A stretch of DNA of 64,000 bases from Bradyrhizobium sp. URHD0069 (GCF_000701345.1 NZ_JNIJ01000009.1:124001-188000), one strand, 5' to 3'; positions 53,645 through 63,252 are shown, counted from the first letter of the stretch. Program-made: numbers and translations. Notes: a model not told the origin generated them from the letters alone.

Positions 53645-55239
53645 ACCGCGAACGGCTCTATCTGTTCGACACCACGCTACGCGACGGTGCGCAGACCAAC
53701 GGCGTCGATTTCACGCTGCATGACAAGCAGTTGATCGCGCAGATGCTCGACCAACTCGGCATCGATTATGTCGAGGGCGGCTATCCCGGTGCGAATCCGG
53801 CCGATACCGAATTCTTTGCCAAGCGGCCGAAGTTCGGTCACGCGAGCTTCACGGCGTTCGGCATGACGCGGCGTCCGGGGCGCTCGGCCTCCAACGATCC
53901 GGGGCTGGCGGCGCTTTTGGAAGCCAAAGCCGACGCAATCTGTTTTGTCGCGAAGTCGTCGGCCTATCAGGTACGGGTCGCCCTGGAGACCACCAACGAG
54001 GAGAATCTGGCCTCGATCCGCGACAGCGTGAAGGCCGCCAAAGCCGCCGGCCGGGAGGTCATGCTCGATTGCGAGCATTTTTTCGACGGCTACAAGGAAA
54101 ACCCCGAATTCGCGCTTGCCTGCGCCAAGGCAGCCTATGATTCCGGCGCGCGCTGGGTGGTGTTATGCGACACCAATGGCGGCACCATGCCGCACGAAGT
54201 CGAGACCATCGTCACCGAGGTGGTGAAACATATTCCCGGCGATCACGTCGGCATTCACGCCCATAACGACACCGAGCAGGCGGTTGCCAATTCGCTGGCC
54301 GCGGTGCGCGCGGGCGTGCGGCAAATCCAGGGTACGCTAAACGGGCTCGGCGAACGCTGCGGCAACGCCAATCTGTGTTCGCTGATCCCGACCTTGCGGC
54401 TCAAGAGCGAATTTTGCGATGCTTTCGAGATCGGCGTGTCGCTGGAAAAGATGGCGACATTGATGAAGGTTTCGCGCAGCCTCGACGACATGCTCAATCG
54501 GGCGCCGAACCGCCACGCGCCCTATGTCGGCGAGAGCGCGTTCGTCACCAAGACCGGCATTCATGCTTCGGCCGTGCTCAAGGATCCGCAGACCTACGAA
54601 CACGTGTCGCCCGAAGCGGTCGGTAATCACCGCAAGCTGCTGGTTTCCGATCAGGCCGGCCGCTCGAATGTGATCGCCGAACTCGATCGGGCCGGCATTC
54701 CCTACGAGAAAAGCGACCCGAAGCTGGTCCGTCTCGTCGAGGAGTTGAAGGACCGCGAAGCCGCAGGCTATGCCTATGAGTCTGCTAACGCGTCGTTCGA
54801 TCTCTTGGCGCGGCGCACGCTCGGCCGGGTGCCGGAATTTTTCCGGGTCGAACAATTCGATGTCAATGTCGAGCAGCGCTACAATGCCAACGGCCAGCGT
54901 GTGACCGTTGCGATGGCGGTGGTGAAGGTCGATGTCGCCGGCGAACGGCTGATCTCGGCGGCCGAGGGCAACGGCCCCGTCAACGCGCTCGACGTCGCGC
55001 TGCGCAAGGATCTCGGCAAATACCAGAAGTACATCGAAGGCCTGAAGCTGATCGATTACCGCGTGCGTATCCTCAACGGTGGTACCGAAGCGGTCACGCG
55101 GGTGCTGATCGAGAGCGAAGACGAGGAGGGCGAGCGCTGGACCACCATCGGCGTGTCGCCCAACATCATCGACGCGTCGTTTCAGGCGCTGATGGATTCG
55201 GTGATCTACAAGCTGGTGAAATCAGGCGCGCCGACCTGA
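53641..55239 (+). CDS. cimA: Citramalate synthase (2-isopropylmalate synthase family)
   Basis: The 532-residue protein starts LYLFDTTLRDGAQTNGVDFT and has DCEHFFDGYKENPEFAL, LCDTNGGTMPHEV, the metal His pair in GIHAHNDTEQAVANSLAAV and NGLGERCGNANL. The LeuA regulatory domain occupies about residues 395-525. The FDGYK and NRERLYLFDTTLRDGAQ features mark the CimA branch, which condenses pyruvate and acetyl-CoA on the threonine-independent route to isoleucine. The real start is the ATG that overlaps the GNAT stop; the frame runs further upstream without support. Confidence 0.93.
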   Translation: MNRERLYLFDTTLRDGAQTNGVDFTLHDKQLIAQMLDQLGIDYVEGGYPGANPADTEFFAKRPKFGHASFTAFGMTRRPGRSASNDPGLAALLEAKADAICFVAKSSAYQVRVALETTNEENLASIRDSVKAAKAAGREVMLDCEHFFDGYKENPEFALACAKAAYDSGARWVVLCDTNGGTMPHEVETIVTEVVKHIPGDHVGIHAHNDTEQAVANSLAAVRAGVRQIQGTLNGLGERCGNANLCSLIPTLRLKSEFCDAFEIGVSLEKMATLMKVSRSLDDMLNRAPNRHAPYVGESAFVTKTGIHASAVLKDPQTYEHVSPEAVGNHRKLLVSDQAGRSNVIAELDRAGIPYEKSDPKLVRLVEELKDREAAGYAYESANASFDLLARRTLGRVPEFFRVEQFDVNVEQRYNANGQRVTVAMAVVKVDVAGERLISAAEGNGPVNALDVALRKDLGKYQKYIEGLKLIDYRVRILNGGTEAVTRVLIESEDEEGERWTTIGVSPNIIDASFQALMDSVIYKLVKSGAPT

Positions 55240-55247
55240 CATCGATT

Positions 55248-55329
55248 CCGTCATTCCGGAATGGTCCGCAAGACCCTATCCGGAATTTCGAGATTTCCGG
55301 ATTCGCGCTAACGCGCGCCCGGGGTGACG
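55248..55329. repeat. Dispersed intergenic repeat (CCGTCATTCCGG ... GGGGTGACG)
   Basis: CCGTCATTCCGG opens and CCGGGGTGACG closes the element. Inside it ATCCGGAA (55278-55285) pairs with TTCCGGAT (55295-55302) around TTTCGAGAT, followed by CGCGCTAACGCGCG. I recognise this as a degenerate copy of a frequent Rhodopseudomonas/Bradyrhizobium repeat. It may end the cimA transcript. Confidence 0.7.
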
Positions 55330-55375
55330 TGTTGACATCTGATACTCTCTTCACGCGACTCGGGAGAAATCTCGG

Positions 55376-55771
55376 ATGATCGATCATGTTTCGGTTGGCG
55401 TGAGGGACCTGGAGCGCGCCGGGCGTTTCTATGAACTGGCGCTGGCGCCGCTCGGTCTGTCACGCCTGGTTACACGGCCCGCGGCGGTCGGTTTCGGCAA
55501 GAGCTATCCGGAGTTCTGGATCAACCTGCGCGCAAATATGACCCCGGTCGCGCCGGGCAGCGGCGTGCACATCTGCCTTCGGGCGAAATCGGCCGGCGAG
55601 GTCGACGCGTTCCATTTGGCGGCGCTGAACGCCGGCGGCCGATCCGATGCCGCGCCAGGCCTGCGCCCGCACGATCGGGTGCGTTATTACGCGGCGTTCG
55701 TTATCGACCCCGACGGCAATCGCATCGAGGCGGTGACGTTCCCAAGCGACGATCCAGAGGCGCCGCGATAA
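55376..55771 (+). CDS. VOC-family protein (glyoxalase I-like)
   Basis: The 131-residue protein starts IDHVSVGVRDLERAGRFYEL with the first metal His, has GSGVHICLRAKSAGEVDAFH in the middle and FVIDPDGNRIEAVTF at the end, with the metal Glu. This is a complete single VOC module of the lactoylglutathione lyase-like type. GGGAGAAAT precedes the ATG. The stop is 3 bp from the stop of the convergent LOG gene. Confidence 0.9.
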   Translation: MIDHVSVGVRDLERAGRFYELALAPLGLSRLVTRPAAVGFGKSYPEFWINLRANMTPVAPGSGVHICLRAKSAGEVDAFHLAALNAGGRSDAAPGLRPHDRVRYYAAFVIDPDGNRIEAVTFPSDDPEAPR

Positions 55772-55773
55772 GC

Positions 55774-56388
55774 CTACAGCCGGCGCGCCATTTCAGGCGC
55801 CAGCTCTTCTGTGCCCTCCGGCGCGCGGGCCGCGGCGGCATGCAACCGCGGCAGGATATCCTCGACCCGTTCGGCTTTGAGAATATCCACCGCCAGAGAA
55901 GCTCGAATGAATTGCGTTGCACGCATGTGCGCGAGCAGTGCAAACAGCGGTTCCCAGAAGCCGTCGATGTTGGCGAGCAGGATCGGCTTGGTGTGACGGC
56001 CAAGTTGCTGCCAGGTCAGCTGCTCCACCAGCTCCTCCAGCGTGCCGATGCCGCCGGGCAGCGCCACGAATGCATCGGAACGCTCGAACATCAGCCGCTT
56101 GCGTTCGTGCATGTCGGGTGTGACGATCATTTCCTGAACGCGCTTCAGGGCATGTTCGCGGGAGGTGAGAAAATCCGGAATAATGCCGGTGACGGTGCCG
56201 CCGTGATCGAGGACGGATGTAGCTACCGCGCCCATCAGCCCAATCGAGCCGCCGCCATAGACGAGCCGGATGCGGTTCTCGGCAAGAACCTTACCCAGTT
56301 CGATGGCAGCTTCGATAAAATGGGGATTTGTACCGGGGCCGGAGCCGCAATAAACGCAGACAGTTTTGATCTTGACCATTTCGAGCAT
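55774..56388 (-). CDS. LOG-family (TIGR00730) nucleoside 5'-monophosphate phosphoribohydrolase
   Basis: The 204-residue protein has VCVYCGSGPGTNPHFIEAAI, LVYGGGSIGLMGAVATSVLD and FVALPGGIGTLEELVEQLTW, the P-G-G-x-G-T-x-x-E signature of the lysine-decarboxylase-like LOG fold. These enzymes cut ribose 5-phosphate from AMP or cytokinin nucleotides. In plant-associated bacteria they may contribute cytokinin, and in others they are general nucleotide hydrolases. Confidence 0.92.
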   Translation of the reverse strand: MLEMVKIKTVCVYCGSGPGTNPHFIEAAIELGKVLAENRIRLVYGGGSIGLMGAVATSVLDHGGTVTGIIPDFLTSREHALKRVQEMIVTPDMHERKRLMFERSDAFVALPGGIGTLEELVEQLTWQQLGRHTKPILLANIDGFWEPLFALLAHMRATQFIRASLAVDILKAERVEDILPRLHAAAARAPEGTEELAPEMARRL

Positions 56389-56595
56389 GTGGCACTGCAG
56401 CGTAAAGGCGTCAAGCCTATCCGATTCGCAAAGCCAGCTGAATATATCGCCAAATGCCGCGAAATCGTCAAAGAATTACTTGCCGTCAGGTGCAGGCGGC
56501 GTTCAGACGCTGTATATGACGGGAACCATGCAGATGAACGAACAGACACGCGCGACAGCGGAGCCGCGCAACGATTTGCTCCAGGCACCTAATTG

Positions 56596-58554
56596 ATGGC
56601 TCACACCGATTCGTCCCGGAGTGCCGGCGAAGCGCTGCCTCCCTCTCACCAATCCATCGACCGGGCGACTCTGATCGGGACGCTGGTACATCTGTGGCCG
56701 TACATCTGGCCCAGCGACCGCGCCGATCTCAAGATGCGTGTGGCCTGGTCGATGGTGCTGCTGCTGGTCGCCAAGCTGGCGACGCTCTTGGTGCCGTTCA
56801 CGTTCAAATGGGCGATCGACGCGCTCACCGGCGCCGATACCGCGCCGGTGCAACCGTCGAACTGGACGATGTGGCTGATCGCCTCGCCCCTGATCATGAC
56901 CTTAAGCTACGGCGCCGTCCGCGTGTTGATGGCGGTCCTGACCCAGTGGCGCGACGGAATTTTCGCTCGCGTGGCGATGCACGCGGTGCGCAAGCTCGCT
57001 TATCTCACCTTTGTCCACATGCATGAACTGTCGCTGCGCTTTCATCTGGAGCGCAAGACCGGAGGGCTGACGCGCGTGCTGGAGCGCGGCCGTCTCGGCA
57101 TCGAAGTCATCGTGCGGATGGTGATTCTGCAACTGGTCCCGACCATCGTCGAGGTGTCGCTGCTGATGGCCGTGCTGCTCTGGCAGTTCGACTGGCGCTA
57201 TGTGCTCGCCACCATGATCACGGTCGTGATCTACATGTACTACACCTATCTCGCCACCGAATGGCGGATCGAGATTCGGCGCAAGATGAACGACTCCGAC
57301 ACCGAGGCGAACACCAAGGCGATCGACTCGCTTCTGAATTACGAGACGGTCAAATATTTCAGTGCCGAGGAGCGCGAAGCCGCGCGCTACGACCGTTCGA
57401 TGGAGCGCTACGAGCGCGCCAGCGTGAAAACCTATACGTCGCTTGCGGTTCTCAATACCGGGCAGGCGATCATCTTCACGATCGGTCTGACCGCCATCAT
57501 GCTGATGTGTGCGATCGGCGTGCGCAACGGCACCAATACGGTTGGCGATTTTGTCATGGTCAATGCCATGATGATTCAGCTTTATCAGCCGCTGAACTTC
57601 ATGGGCATGGTCTATCGCGAGATCAAGCAGGCCATCATCGATATCGAAAAGATGTTTGGCGTTCTGTCGCGGAATCCGGAGATCAAGGATGTTCCCGGCG
57701 CCCAGCCGTTGATCGTGTCGTCAGGCAGCGTGCGCTTCGAGGATGTGCGATTTTCGTATGATCCCGAACGCCCGATCCTGAAAGGGCTCAGTTTCGAGGT
57801 GCCCGCCGGCAAGACGGTCGCGATTGTCGGTCCGTCCGGCGCGGGCAAATCGACCATTTCCCGCCTGCTGTTCCGCCTCTATGACGTCTCAAGCGGCAAG
57901 ATTCTGATCGATGGTCAGGATATCCGAAACGTCACGCAGGCGTCGCTGCGGGCATCGATCGGCATGGTGCCGCAGGACACCGTGTTGTTCAACGATACCA
58001 TCCGCTACAACATCCGCTACGGCCGCTGGGATGCCAGCGACGCCGAAGTAGAACAGGCGGCACAGCTGGCGCAAATCGATAGCTTCATTCGCATGTCGCC
58101 GACAGGCTATGAGACCCAGGTTGGCGAGCGCGGCTTAAAGTTATCCGGTGGTGAAAAGCAACGCGTCGCGATCGCGCGCACGGTGCTCAAGGCGCCGCCG
58201 ATCCTGGTGCTTGACGAAGCAACCTCGGCGCTCGACAGCCATACCGAGCAGGAAATTCAGGATGCGCTGGAGCGGGTGTCGCGCAACCGCACCTCTTTGG
58301 TGATCGCGCATCGGCTGTCCACGATCGTGGCCGCCGACGAAATCATCGTCCTGGATCAGGGTCGTATCGCCGAGCGCGGGACGCACGGGCAGCTTTTGGC
58401 AAGCGGCGGACTTTATGCCAGTATGTGGAACAGGCAGCGCGAGGCTCAAGAGGCGCGGGAGAAGCTGGCGCGGATTGCCGACGAGAACGAAGCGCCGAAC
58501 CGGGTGCCGCCACCGGTCGACGACGCGCTGGTGACGCCAGCGGCTGCCGAATGA
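56596..58554 (+). CDS. ABC transporter ATM1/HMT1-type exporter (fused permease-ATPase)
   Basis: The 652-residue half transporter has six helices between about residues 45 and 330, with NDSDTEANTKAIDSLLNYET, a hallmark of the Atm1 family. The ATPase has GPSGAGKST (about 412), VPQDTVLFNDTIRYNI (Q loop), GLKLSGGEKQRVAIART (signature), ILVLDEATSALD (Walker B) and IAHRLSTI (H loop). Bacterial Atm1 homologues export glutathione-linked metals or sulfur species. The ATG at 56596 is used; a TTG one codon earlier is not needed. Confidence 0.93.
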   Translation: MAHTDSSRSAGEALPPSHQSIDRATLIGTLVHLWPYIWPSDRADLKMRVAWSMVLLLVAKLATLLVPFTFKWAIDALTGADTAPVQPSNWTMWLIASPLIMTLSYGAVRVLMAVLTQWRDGIFARVAMHAVRKLAYLTFVHMHELSLRFHLERKTGGLTRVLERGRLGIEVIVRMVILQLVPTIVEVSLLMAVLLWQFDWRYVLATMITVVIYMYYTYLATEWRIEIRRKMNDSDTEANTKAIDSLLNYETVKYFSAEEREAARYDRSMERYERASVKTYTSLAVLNTGQAIIFTIGLTAIMLMCAIGVRNGTNTVGDFVMVNAMMIQLYQPLNFMGMVYREIKQAIIDIEKMFGVLSRNPEIKDVPGAQPLIVSSGSVRFEDVRFSYDPERPILKGLSFEVPAGKTVAIVGPSGAGKSTISRLLFRLYDVSSGKILIDGQDIRNVTQASLRASIGMVPQDTVLFNDTIRYNIRYGRWDASDAEVEQAAQLAQIDSFIRMSPTGYETQVGERGLKLSGGEKQRVAIARTVLKAPPILVLDEATSALDSHTEQEIQDALERVSRNRTSLVIAHRLSTIVAADEIIVLDQGRIAERGTHGQLLASGGLYASMWNRQREAQEAREKLARIADENEAPNRVPPPVDDALVTPAAAE

Positions 58555-58611
58555 CCGAAACATAATTTCCTCTCCCGCCACGGGTGAGTGGCCAACAGAT
58601 CAGTGAAATCG

Positions 58612-59310
58612 ATGTCGATTGCCAATTCTATCCGCGCACAAATTCCGCCGATCCACCCAGAGGGCTATCCGTTTATCGGCGCCTTTGCGCTTGCTAGTCT
58701 GATCCTGTTCTGGATCTGGACGCCGCTTGGCTGGCTCGGCACGCTGCTGACGATCTGGTGTGCGCTGTTTTTCCGCGATCCGGCGCGGGTGACGCCGGTG
58801 CGCGAAGGCCTTGTGGTGGCGCCGGCCGACGGGCGGATCTCGATGGTGACGCAGGTGTTGCCGCCGGCCGAACTAGGTCTCGGCGACAAGCCGCTGCCGC
58901 GTATTTCGATATTCATGAGCGTGTTCAATTGCCACGTGAACCGCAGTCCGGTGGCGGGACGGATCGATCGCATCGCGTATCGGCCGGGCACCTTTATCAA
59001 TGCCGACCTGGATAAAGCGAGCGAAGACAACGAGCGCAACTCGCTTGTGATCTCCACTCCGAACGGGCGCATCGGGGTGATCCAGATCGCCGGGCTGGTG
59101 GCGCGGCGGATCGTATCGTTCGTTCGCGAAGGACAGACGATCGGCGCCGGCGAGCGTTTCGGCTTGATTCGCTTCGGATCGCGTCTCGACGTATACCTGC
59201 CCGACGGCACCACAGCGCTGGTCTCCGAGGGCCAGACCGCGGTCGCCGGGGAGACCGTCCTGGCCGATTTCAGGCTTGGCGATGGCGGACGAACTTACCG
59301 CGCCGATTAA
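58612..59310 (+). CDS. psd: Phosphatidylserine decarboxylase proenzyme, archaetidylserine type
   Basis: From the ATG at 58612 (an upstream GTG adds eight residues) the 232-residue proenzyme has two N-terminal helices, [52 protein letters not shown] and [16 protein letters not shown]. Gly189-Ser190 in FGS is the self-cleavage site that forms the pyruvoyl group. It makes phosphatidylethanolamine from phosphatidylserine, and its product partner pssA follows 78 bp downstream. Confidence 0.95.
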   Translation: MSIANSIRAQIPPIHPEGYPFIGAFALASLILFWIWTPLGWLGTLLTIWCALFFRDPARVTPVREGLVVAPADGRISMVTQVLPPAELGLGDKPLPRISIFMSVFNCHVNRSPVAGRIDRIAYRPGTFINADLDKASEDNERNSLVISTPNGRIGVIQIAGLVARRIVSFVREGQTIGAGERFGLIRFGSRLDVYLPDGTTALVSEGQTAVAGETVLADFRLGDGGRTYRAD

Positions 59311-59388
59311 CCATCCAGGCGGCCGAACCGGGTCGGCCGACCGCCACATTGGCGGAATGGGCCGGTGCCTGCTATATGTAGGCCTGCC

Positions 59389-60270
59389 ATGCAGATGCCT
59401 GTCGACCCCAAAAATCCCGAAATGCGCCGCCGCCGGTTTCGTCCGATCCCGGTGCGGATGCTGGTGCCCAACGTGATCACCTTGCTCGCGATTTGCGCGG
59501 GCTTGACGGCGATCCGCCTGTCCACCGAAGGGCGGATGGAATTGGCGGTGGCGGCGATCGTCTTTGCAGCCCTGCTCGATGGGCTCGACGGCCGCGTGGC
59601 GCGCATGATCAAGGGCCAGTCGAAATTCGGGGCGGAGCTGGACAGCCTCGCCGATTTCGTCAATTTCGGCGTCGCACCGGGTCTGATCCTGTACTCTTGG
59701 CAGTTGAATGAGCTGCACAACGGCGGCTGGATCGCGGCGATGGTTTTCGCGATCAGCGGCGGCCTGCGGCTTGCACGCTTCAACGCGACCATGGACGATC
59801 CGAACAAGCCCGCCTTTGCGGCTAATTACTTCACGGGCGTTCCGGCGCCCGCCGGCGCCATCACCGTGCTGCTTCCGATCTACCTTGGATTCCTCGGTCT
59901 GCCGAAACCGCCGGCGATGCTGACGGCGTTCTATACGCTGCTGATCGCGTTCCTGATGGTGTCGCGCCTGCCGGTGTTTTCCGGCAAAACCGTTCGCATG
60001 CGGGTGCCGCCGGAAATGGTGTTGCCGGTTTTCGTCTCCGTGATCTTCTTCATAGCGCTGTTGATCGGTTATCCCTGGCACATTTTGTCGGCGGGTTCGG
60101 TGCTCTACCTCTTGAGCCTGCCGGCCGGATGGAAGTCTTATCGCGACCACGCGCGCGCCGCCGCCGTGCCGTCCGCAACCCCGGCCGATGTCGCTTCGTC
60201 AAGTCCGGCGACACCGTTCGCAGCGGTCAGCGAATCCGAACAGGACGATCGGCCGGCGCGGCTGAATTGA
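59389..60270 (+). CDS. pssA: CDP-diacylglycerol-serine O-phosphatidyltransferase
   Basis: The 293-residue membrane protein has the CDP-alcohol phosphotransferase motif D-G-x-x-A-R-x8-G-x3-D-x3-D in LDGRVARMIKGQSKFGAELD, followed by SLADFVNFGVAPG. Six to eight helices and a Pro/Ala-rich cytoplasmic tail follow. It makes phosphatidylserine, the substrate of psd just upstream. Two ATGs (59389, 59395) are possible; a GTG at 59365 is less likely. Confidence 0.94.
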   Translation: MQMPVDPKNPEMRRRRFRPIPVRMLVPNVITLLAICAGLTAIRLSTEGRMELAVAAIVFAALLDGLDGRVARMIKGQSKFGAELDSLADFVNFGVAPGLILYSWQLNELHNGGWIAAMVFAISGGLRLARFNATMDDPNKPAFAANYFTGVPAPAGAITVLLPIYLGFLGLPKPPAMLTAFYTLLIAFLMVSRLPVFSGKTVRMRVPPEMVLPVFVSVIFFIALLIGYPWHILSAGSVLYLLSLPAGWKSYRDHARAAAVPSATPADVASSSPATPFAAVSESEQDDRPARLN

Positions 60271-60426
60271 GCGGACTGTTCGACGGGCCGGCAACTTCAT
60301 CTCTTAGACTAAGATATCTGCCATGAGTTCTCGCCGAGTTGGGTTGGGTCCCAAACTCGGGTATATGGCTGATCCTAGGCCGCCTTCAAACAATGGCCAG
60401 CCCATAAAAAACTGGAGAGAAACGCC

Positions 60427-61146
60427 GTGACGAATTCCACTAAGGCGCTGCTGCCTGCTGCACTTCTTGAAGCGTTGGGGCGCTATGACACGCCGACGAT
60501 CTGCAACGCGCTGGAAATCGTCGCGCCGGAACGTCGTCTGATCGGCTATACGACCAAGCCGCTGGTATGTCCTTTTCCCGATCTGCCGCCGATGGTCGGA
60601 TATGCGCGCACGACGACGATCCGCTCGGTCCTCGCTTCCGGTCTTCCGGCCGCCGAACAGCAGAAACGGCGGATCGCCTATTACGAATATGTCGGCACCG
60701 GAGCGGGGCCGCGCATCAACGTCATTCAGGACATCGATGGCCCAGACGTGGGATTTGGCGCTTTCTGGGGCGAGGTTCAAAGTTCGGTGCACAAGGCGCT
60801 TGGCTGTCTCGGCGTGATCACCGACGGATCAATCCGCGACATCCCGCAATGGGCGCCCGGCTTCCAGGCGCTTGCAGGCTCGATCGGACCGTCTCACGCC
60901 TACGTTCATGCCGATAGTTTTGGCGGCGAAGTTCGGGTGGCCGGAATGACGGTGCGCTCCGGCGATCTCATTCACGCCGATCGTCACGGCGCCGTGGTCA
61001 TCCCGCTCGACATCGCCGCGAAGCTGCCGGATGCGGCTGAGCTCTGTGGCCGCCGCGAGACGCCAATTCTTGAAATTGCCCGCAGCCCGTCATTTACCCT
61101 GGAAAAGCTGAAAGAGGCGCTGGCCCGCTCGGCCGAAATCCACTGA
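60427..61146 (+). CDS. RraA-family protein (HMG/4-hydroxy-4-methyl-2-oxoglutarate aldolase-like)
   Basis: The 239-residue protein (GTG start after GGAGAG) has DTPTICNALEIVAPERRLIG at the start, FWGEVQSSVHKALGCLGVIT in the middle, DGSIRDIPQW (the G-x-x-R-D pyruvate and metal site) and HADRHGAVVIPLDIAAKLPD. It fits class II pyruvate aldolases of the RraA fold, not the RNase E inhibitor. It may cleave a hydroxy-oxo acid or hydrate a substrate imported through the following Bug receptor. Confidence 0.86.
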   Translation: MTNSTKALLPAALLEALGRYDTPTICNALEIVAPERRLIGYTTKPLVCPFPDLPPMVGYARTTTIRSVLASGLPAAEQQKRRIAYYEYVGTGAGPRINVIQDIDGPDVGFGAFWGEVQSSVHKALGCLGVITDGSIRDIPQWAPGFQALAGSIGPSHAYVHADSFGGEVRVAGMTVRSGDLIHADRHGAVVIPLDIAAKLPDAAELCGRRETPILEIARSPSFTLEKLKEALARSAEIH

Positions 61147-61275
61147 CGAAGAAGGCGAGCGCCTCGAATGAAAATTGGGCGGTGTTCTTCCAGCGGTACG
61201 TGGACTGCATACGAATATTTTCGGGTTTCTAATCGCAACGGTTGACAAACGGGTTTGTTTTTCAGGGGGAGAGTC

Positions 61276-62244
61276 ATGAGAAGATTGCTGGTCGCGCTGT
61301 CATTGATACTCGTCGCCGGCATCGCCGGCGCGCATGCGCAGAGCTATCCGTCGCGTCAAATAACGCTGGTAGTTCCATTCCCGGCGGGCGGATCGACCGA
61401 CGCCGCCGCCCGTATCATGGCTGAGCGCATGCGCGCCTTGCTCGGCCAGCCGATCATCATCGAAAACATCGGCGGGGCCGGCGGCAGCATCGGGGTCGGC
61501 CGGGTCGCGCGCGCTGCGCCTGACGGTTACACGATCGACATCGGCCAGTGGGACACCCATGTCGGCAGTATTATCTATAAGCTCGATTACGACCTGGAGA
61601 AGGATTTCGAGCCGATCGCGCTGATTTCCAACAATCCGCAGCTGATGGTCGCCAAAAAGGATCTTCCGGCCGACAATCTGAAAGACCTCGTCACCTGGAT
61701 GAAGGCAAACCCCGGCAAGATCAACTTCGTCAACCAGAATGCGGCGGCAAACGTCAGCGGCGTCACCTTCGAGAAACTCACCGGACAGAAAGTGCAGTTG
61801 ATTCCCTATCGCGGCGCGGGCCCCGCGATGACCGACCTCATCTCCGGCCAGGTCGATCTTCTGGTGGTGCAAGGCGCGGTGGCGCTGCCACAGGTTCGCG
61901 GCGGAAAGATCAAGGCGCTCGCTAACCTGTCGCCGCAGCGCTCGGTCTCGATGCCGGACATTCCGACCGCCGACGAAACCGGTGTGCCCGGACTTTACAT
62001 GTCCGGTTGGTTCGGCTTCTTCGCGCCGAAAGGTACGCCGAAGGACATCATCGCCAAGCTGAATGCCGCGACCGTCGAAGCGCTTGCCGATCCGGCCGTG
62101 CAGAAGCGGTTTATGGAGTTGGGGCTCGATGTCGCTCCGCGTGAGCAGCAGACGCCGGAAGGATTAGCGGCTTTTCAAAAAGCCGAGATCGACAAATGGT
62201 GGCCGATCATCAAGGCTGCCGGCATCGGTGCGCAGGCGCAGTGA
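61276..62244 (+). CDS. Bug/TctC-family periplasmic solute receptor
   Basis: The 322-residue protein has a signal peptide (LLVALSLILVAGIAGAHAQ) and the Bug fold. Motifs are YPSRQITLVVPFPAGGSTDA, ENIGGAGGSIGVGRVARAAP, DGYT, PYRGAGPAMTDLISGQVDLL and WFGFFAPKGTPKDIIAKLNA. Such receptors bind carboxylates (tripartite tricarboxylate transport); no tctA or tctB gene is nearby, so it is an orphan. GGGGGAGAG before ATG 61276 defines the start; a TTG at 61255 is rejected. Confidence 0.92.
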   Translation: MRRLLVALSLILVAGIAGAHAQSYPSRQITLVVPFPAGGSTDAAARIMAERMRALLGQPIIIENIGGAGGSIGVGRVARAAPDGYTIDIGQWDTHVGSIIYKLDYDLEKDFEPIALISNNPQLMVAKKDLPADNLKDLVTWMKANPGKINFVNQNAAANVSGVTFEKLTGQKVQLIPYRGAGPAMTDLISGQVDLLVVQGAVALPQVRGGKIKALANLSPQRSVSMPDIPTADETGVPGLYMSGWFGFFAPKGTPKDIIAKLNAATVEALADPAVQKRFMELGLDVAPREQQTPEGLAAFQKAEIDKWWPIIKAAGIGAQAQ

Positions 62245-62268
62245 GGGTGAGGGCGGAAGTGCCTTCAA

Positions 62269-63096
62269 ATGAAGATGGATGGCAAGACGGTATTGATCAC
62301 CGGCTCGACCGATGGCGTCGGCCGCTACGTCGCCGCCAAATTGGCCGCGGCCGGTGCAAAAGTCCTGATCCATGGCCGCGACAAGCGGCGCGCTAAAACC
62401 CTTGCCGATGAGATACGCGCCCGAGGCCATGGCGACCCAATCTTCTATCCGGCCGATTTGTCGTCGCTTGCGGATGTGCGGCAGCTCGCGCAAGCGGTGA
62501 CTGCCGAGCACAACCGGCTCGACGTCTTCATCAGCAATGCAGGGATCGGATCACGGACGCTCGGGACCGAGCGGCGGACCAGCGCAGACGGACATGAACT
62601 GCGGTTTGCCGTGAACTATCTCTCCGGATTTCTGCTGGCTCGCCTGCTGCTTCCCCTGTTAAAGGCAAGTGCGCCGTCGCGTATCGTCAATGTCGCTTCG
62701 CTCGGCCAACATCCGATCGATTTCGACGATGTGATGCTGACCAAAGACTACAACGGCACGCGCGCCTATGCGCAGAGCAAGCTCGCGCAGATCATGTTTA
62801 CCGTTGATCTTGCCGCAGAACTCAAGGGCTCGGGTGTGACGGTAAACGCGCTGCATCCCGCCACCTACATGAACACCACCATGGTGCGCGAGGGCGGCAT
62901 CACACCCGTCAGCACGGTCGAGCAGGGCGGCGAGGCTATTCTGCATCTTGCGGTTGGCGACGATGTGGCGGGCAAGACCGGGCTATTCTTCAACGGCATG
63001 CAGCAATCCCAAGCCAATCCGCAGGCCTATGATGAGGCTGCCCGCAACCGCTTGCGCGCTCTAAGCCTTCAACTCACGGGCTTGACCGCCGCCTGA
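62269..63096 (+). CDS. SDR-family oxidoreductase (retinol dehydrogenase-like)
   Basis: The 275-residue protein has VLITGSTDGVGRYVAAKLAA, SNAGIGSR (the N-N-A-G position) and AVNYLSGFLLARLLLPLL. The catalytic Ser is in VNVASLGQHPIDFDD, and YAQSKLAQIMFTVDL carries Tyr-x3-Lys. The NYLSGFLLxxLLLP pattern is that of the RDH/WWOX-like SDR branch. It starts 24 bp after the Bug receptor gene and is probably co-transcribed with it. Confidence 0.9.
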   Translation: MKMDGKTVLITGSTDGVGRYVAAKLAAAGAKVLIHGRDKRRAKTLADEIRARGHGDPIFYPADLSSLADVRQLAQAVTAEHNRLDVFISNAGIGSRTLGTERRTSADGHELRFAVNYLSGFLLARLLLPLLKASAPSRIVNVASLGQHPIDFDDVMLTKDYNGTRAYAQSKLAQIMFTVDLAAELKGSGVTVNALHPATYMNTTMVREGGITPVSTVEQGGEAILHLAVGDDVAGKTGLFFNGMQQSQANPQAYDEAARNRLRALSLQLTGLTAA

Positions 63097-63146
63097 CACC
63101 GTCGAACATCCGCCCGACCCGCGTACATGGTCTTTCCGACTAATCT

Positions 63147-63245
63147 AGAGCGTTTTCAAGCGAAGCGGTGCCCGGCTCGCGTCAAGAAAACGCGTCAAAT
63201 CAAGAATCCAGAGCCCGTTTCGATTCGATCGAAACGGGGCCCTAG
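63147..63245. repeat. Dispersed intergenic repeat, GTTTTCGAGCG family, copy C
   Basis: AGAGCGTTTTCAAGCGAAGC, GGTGCCCGGCTCGCGTCAAG and AAAACGCGTCAAATCAAG match copies A and B. The end is a strong hairpin, CCCGTTTCGAT/ATCGAAACGGG (63214-63237), followed by GCCCTAG. The element ends the SDR operon, and the motA leader begins right after it. Confidence 0.7.
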
Positions 63246-63252
63246 TCTTTTG

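Noticed and set aside
58873-60150. 425-residue minus-strand open frame
   Set aside because: Antisense to psd and pssA, both with complete family motifs.
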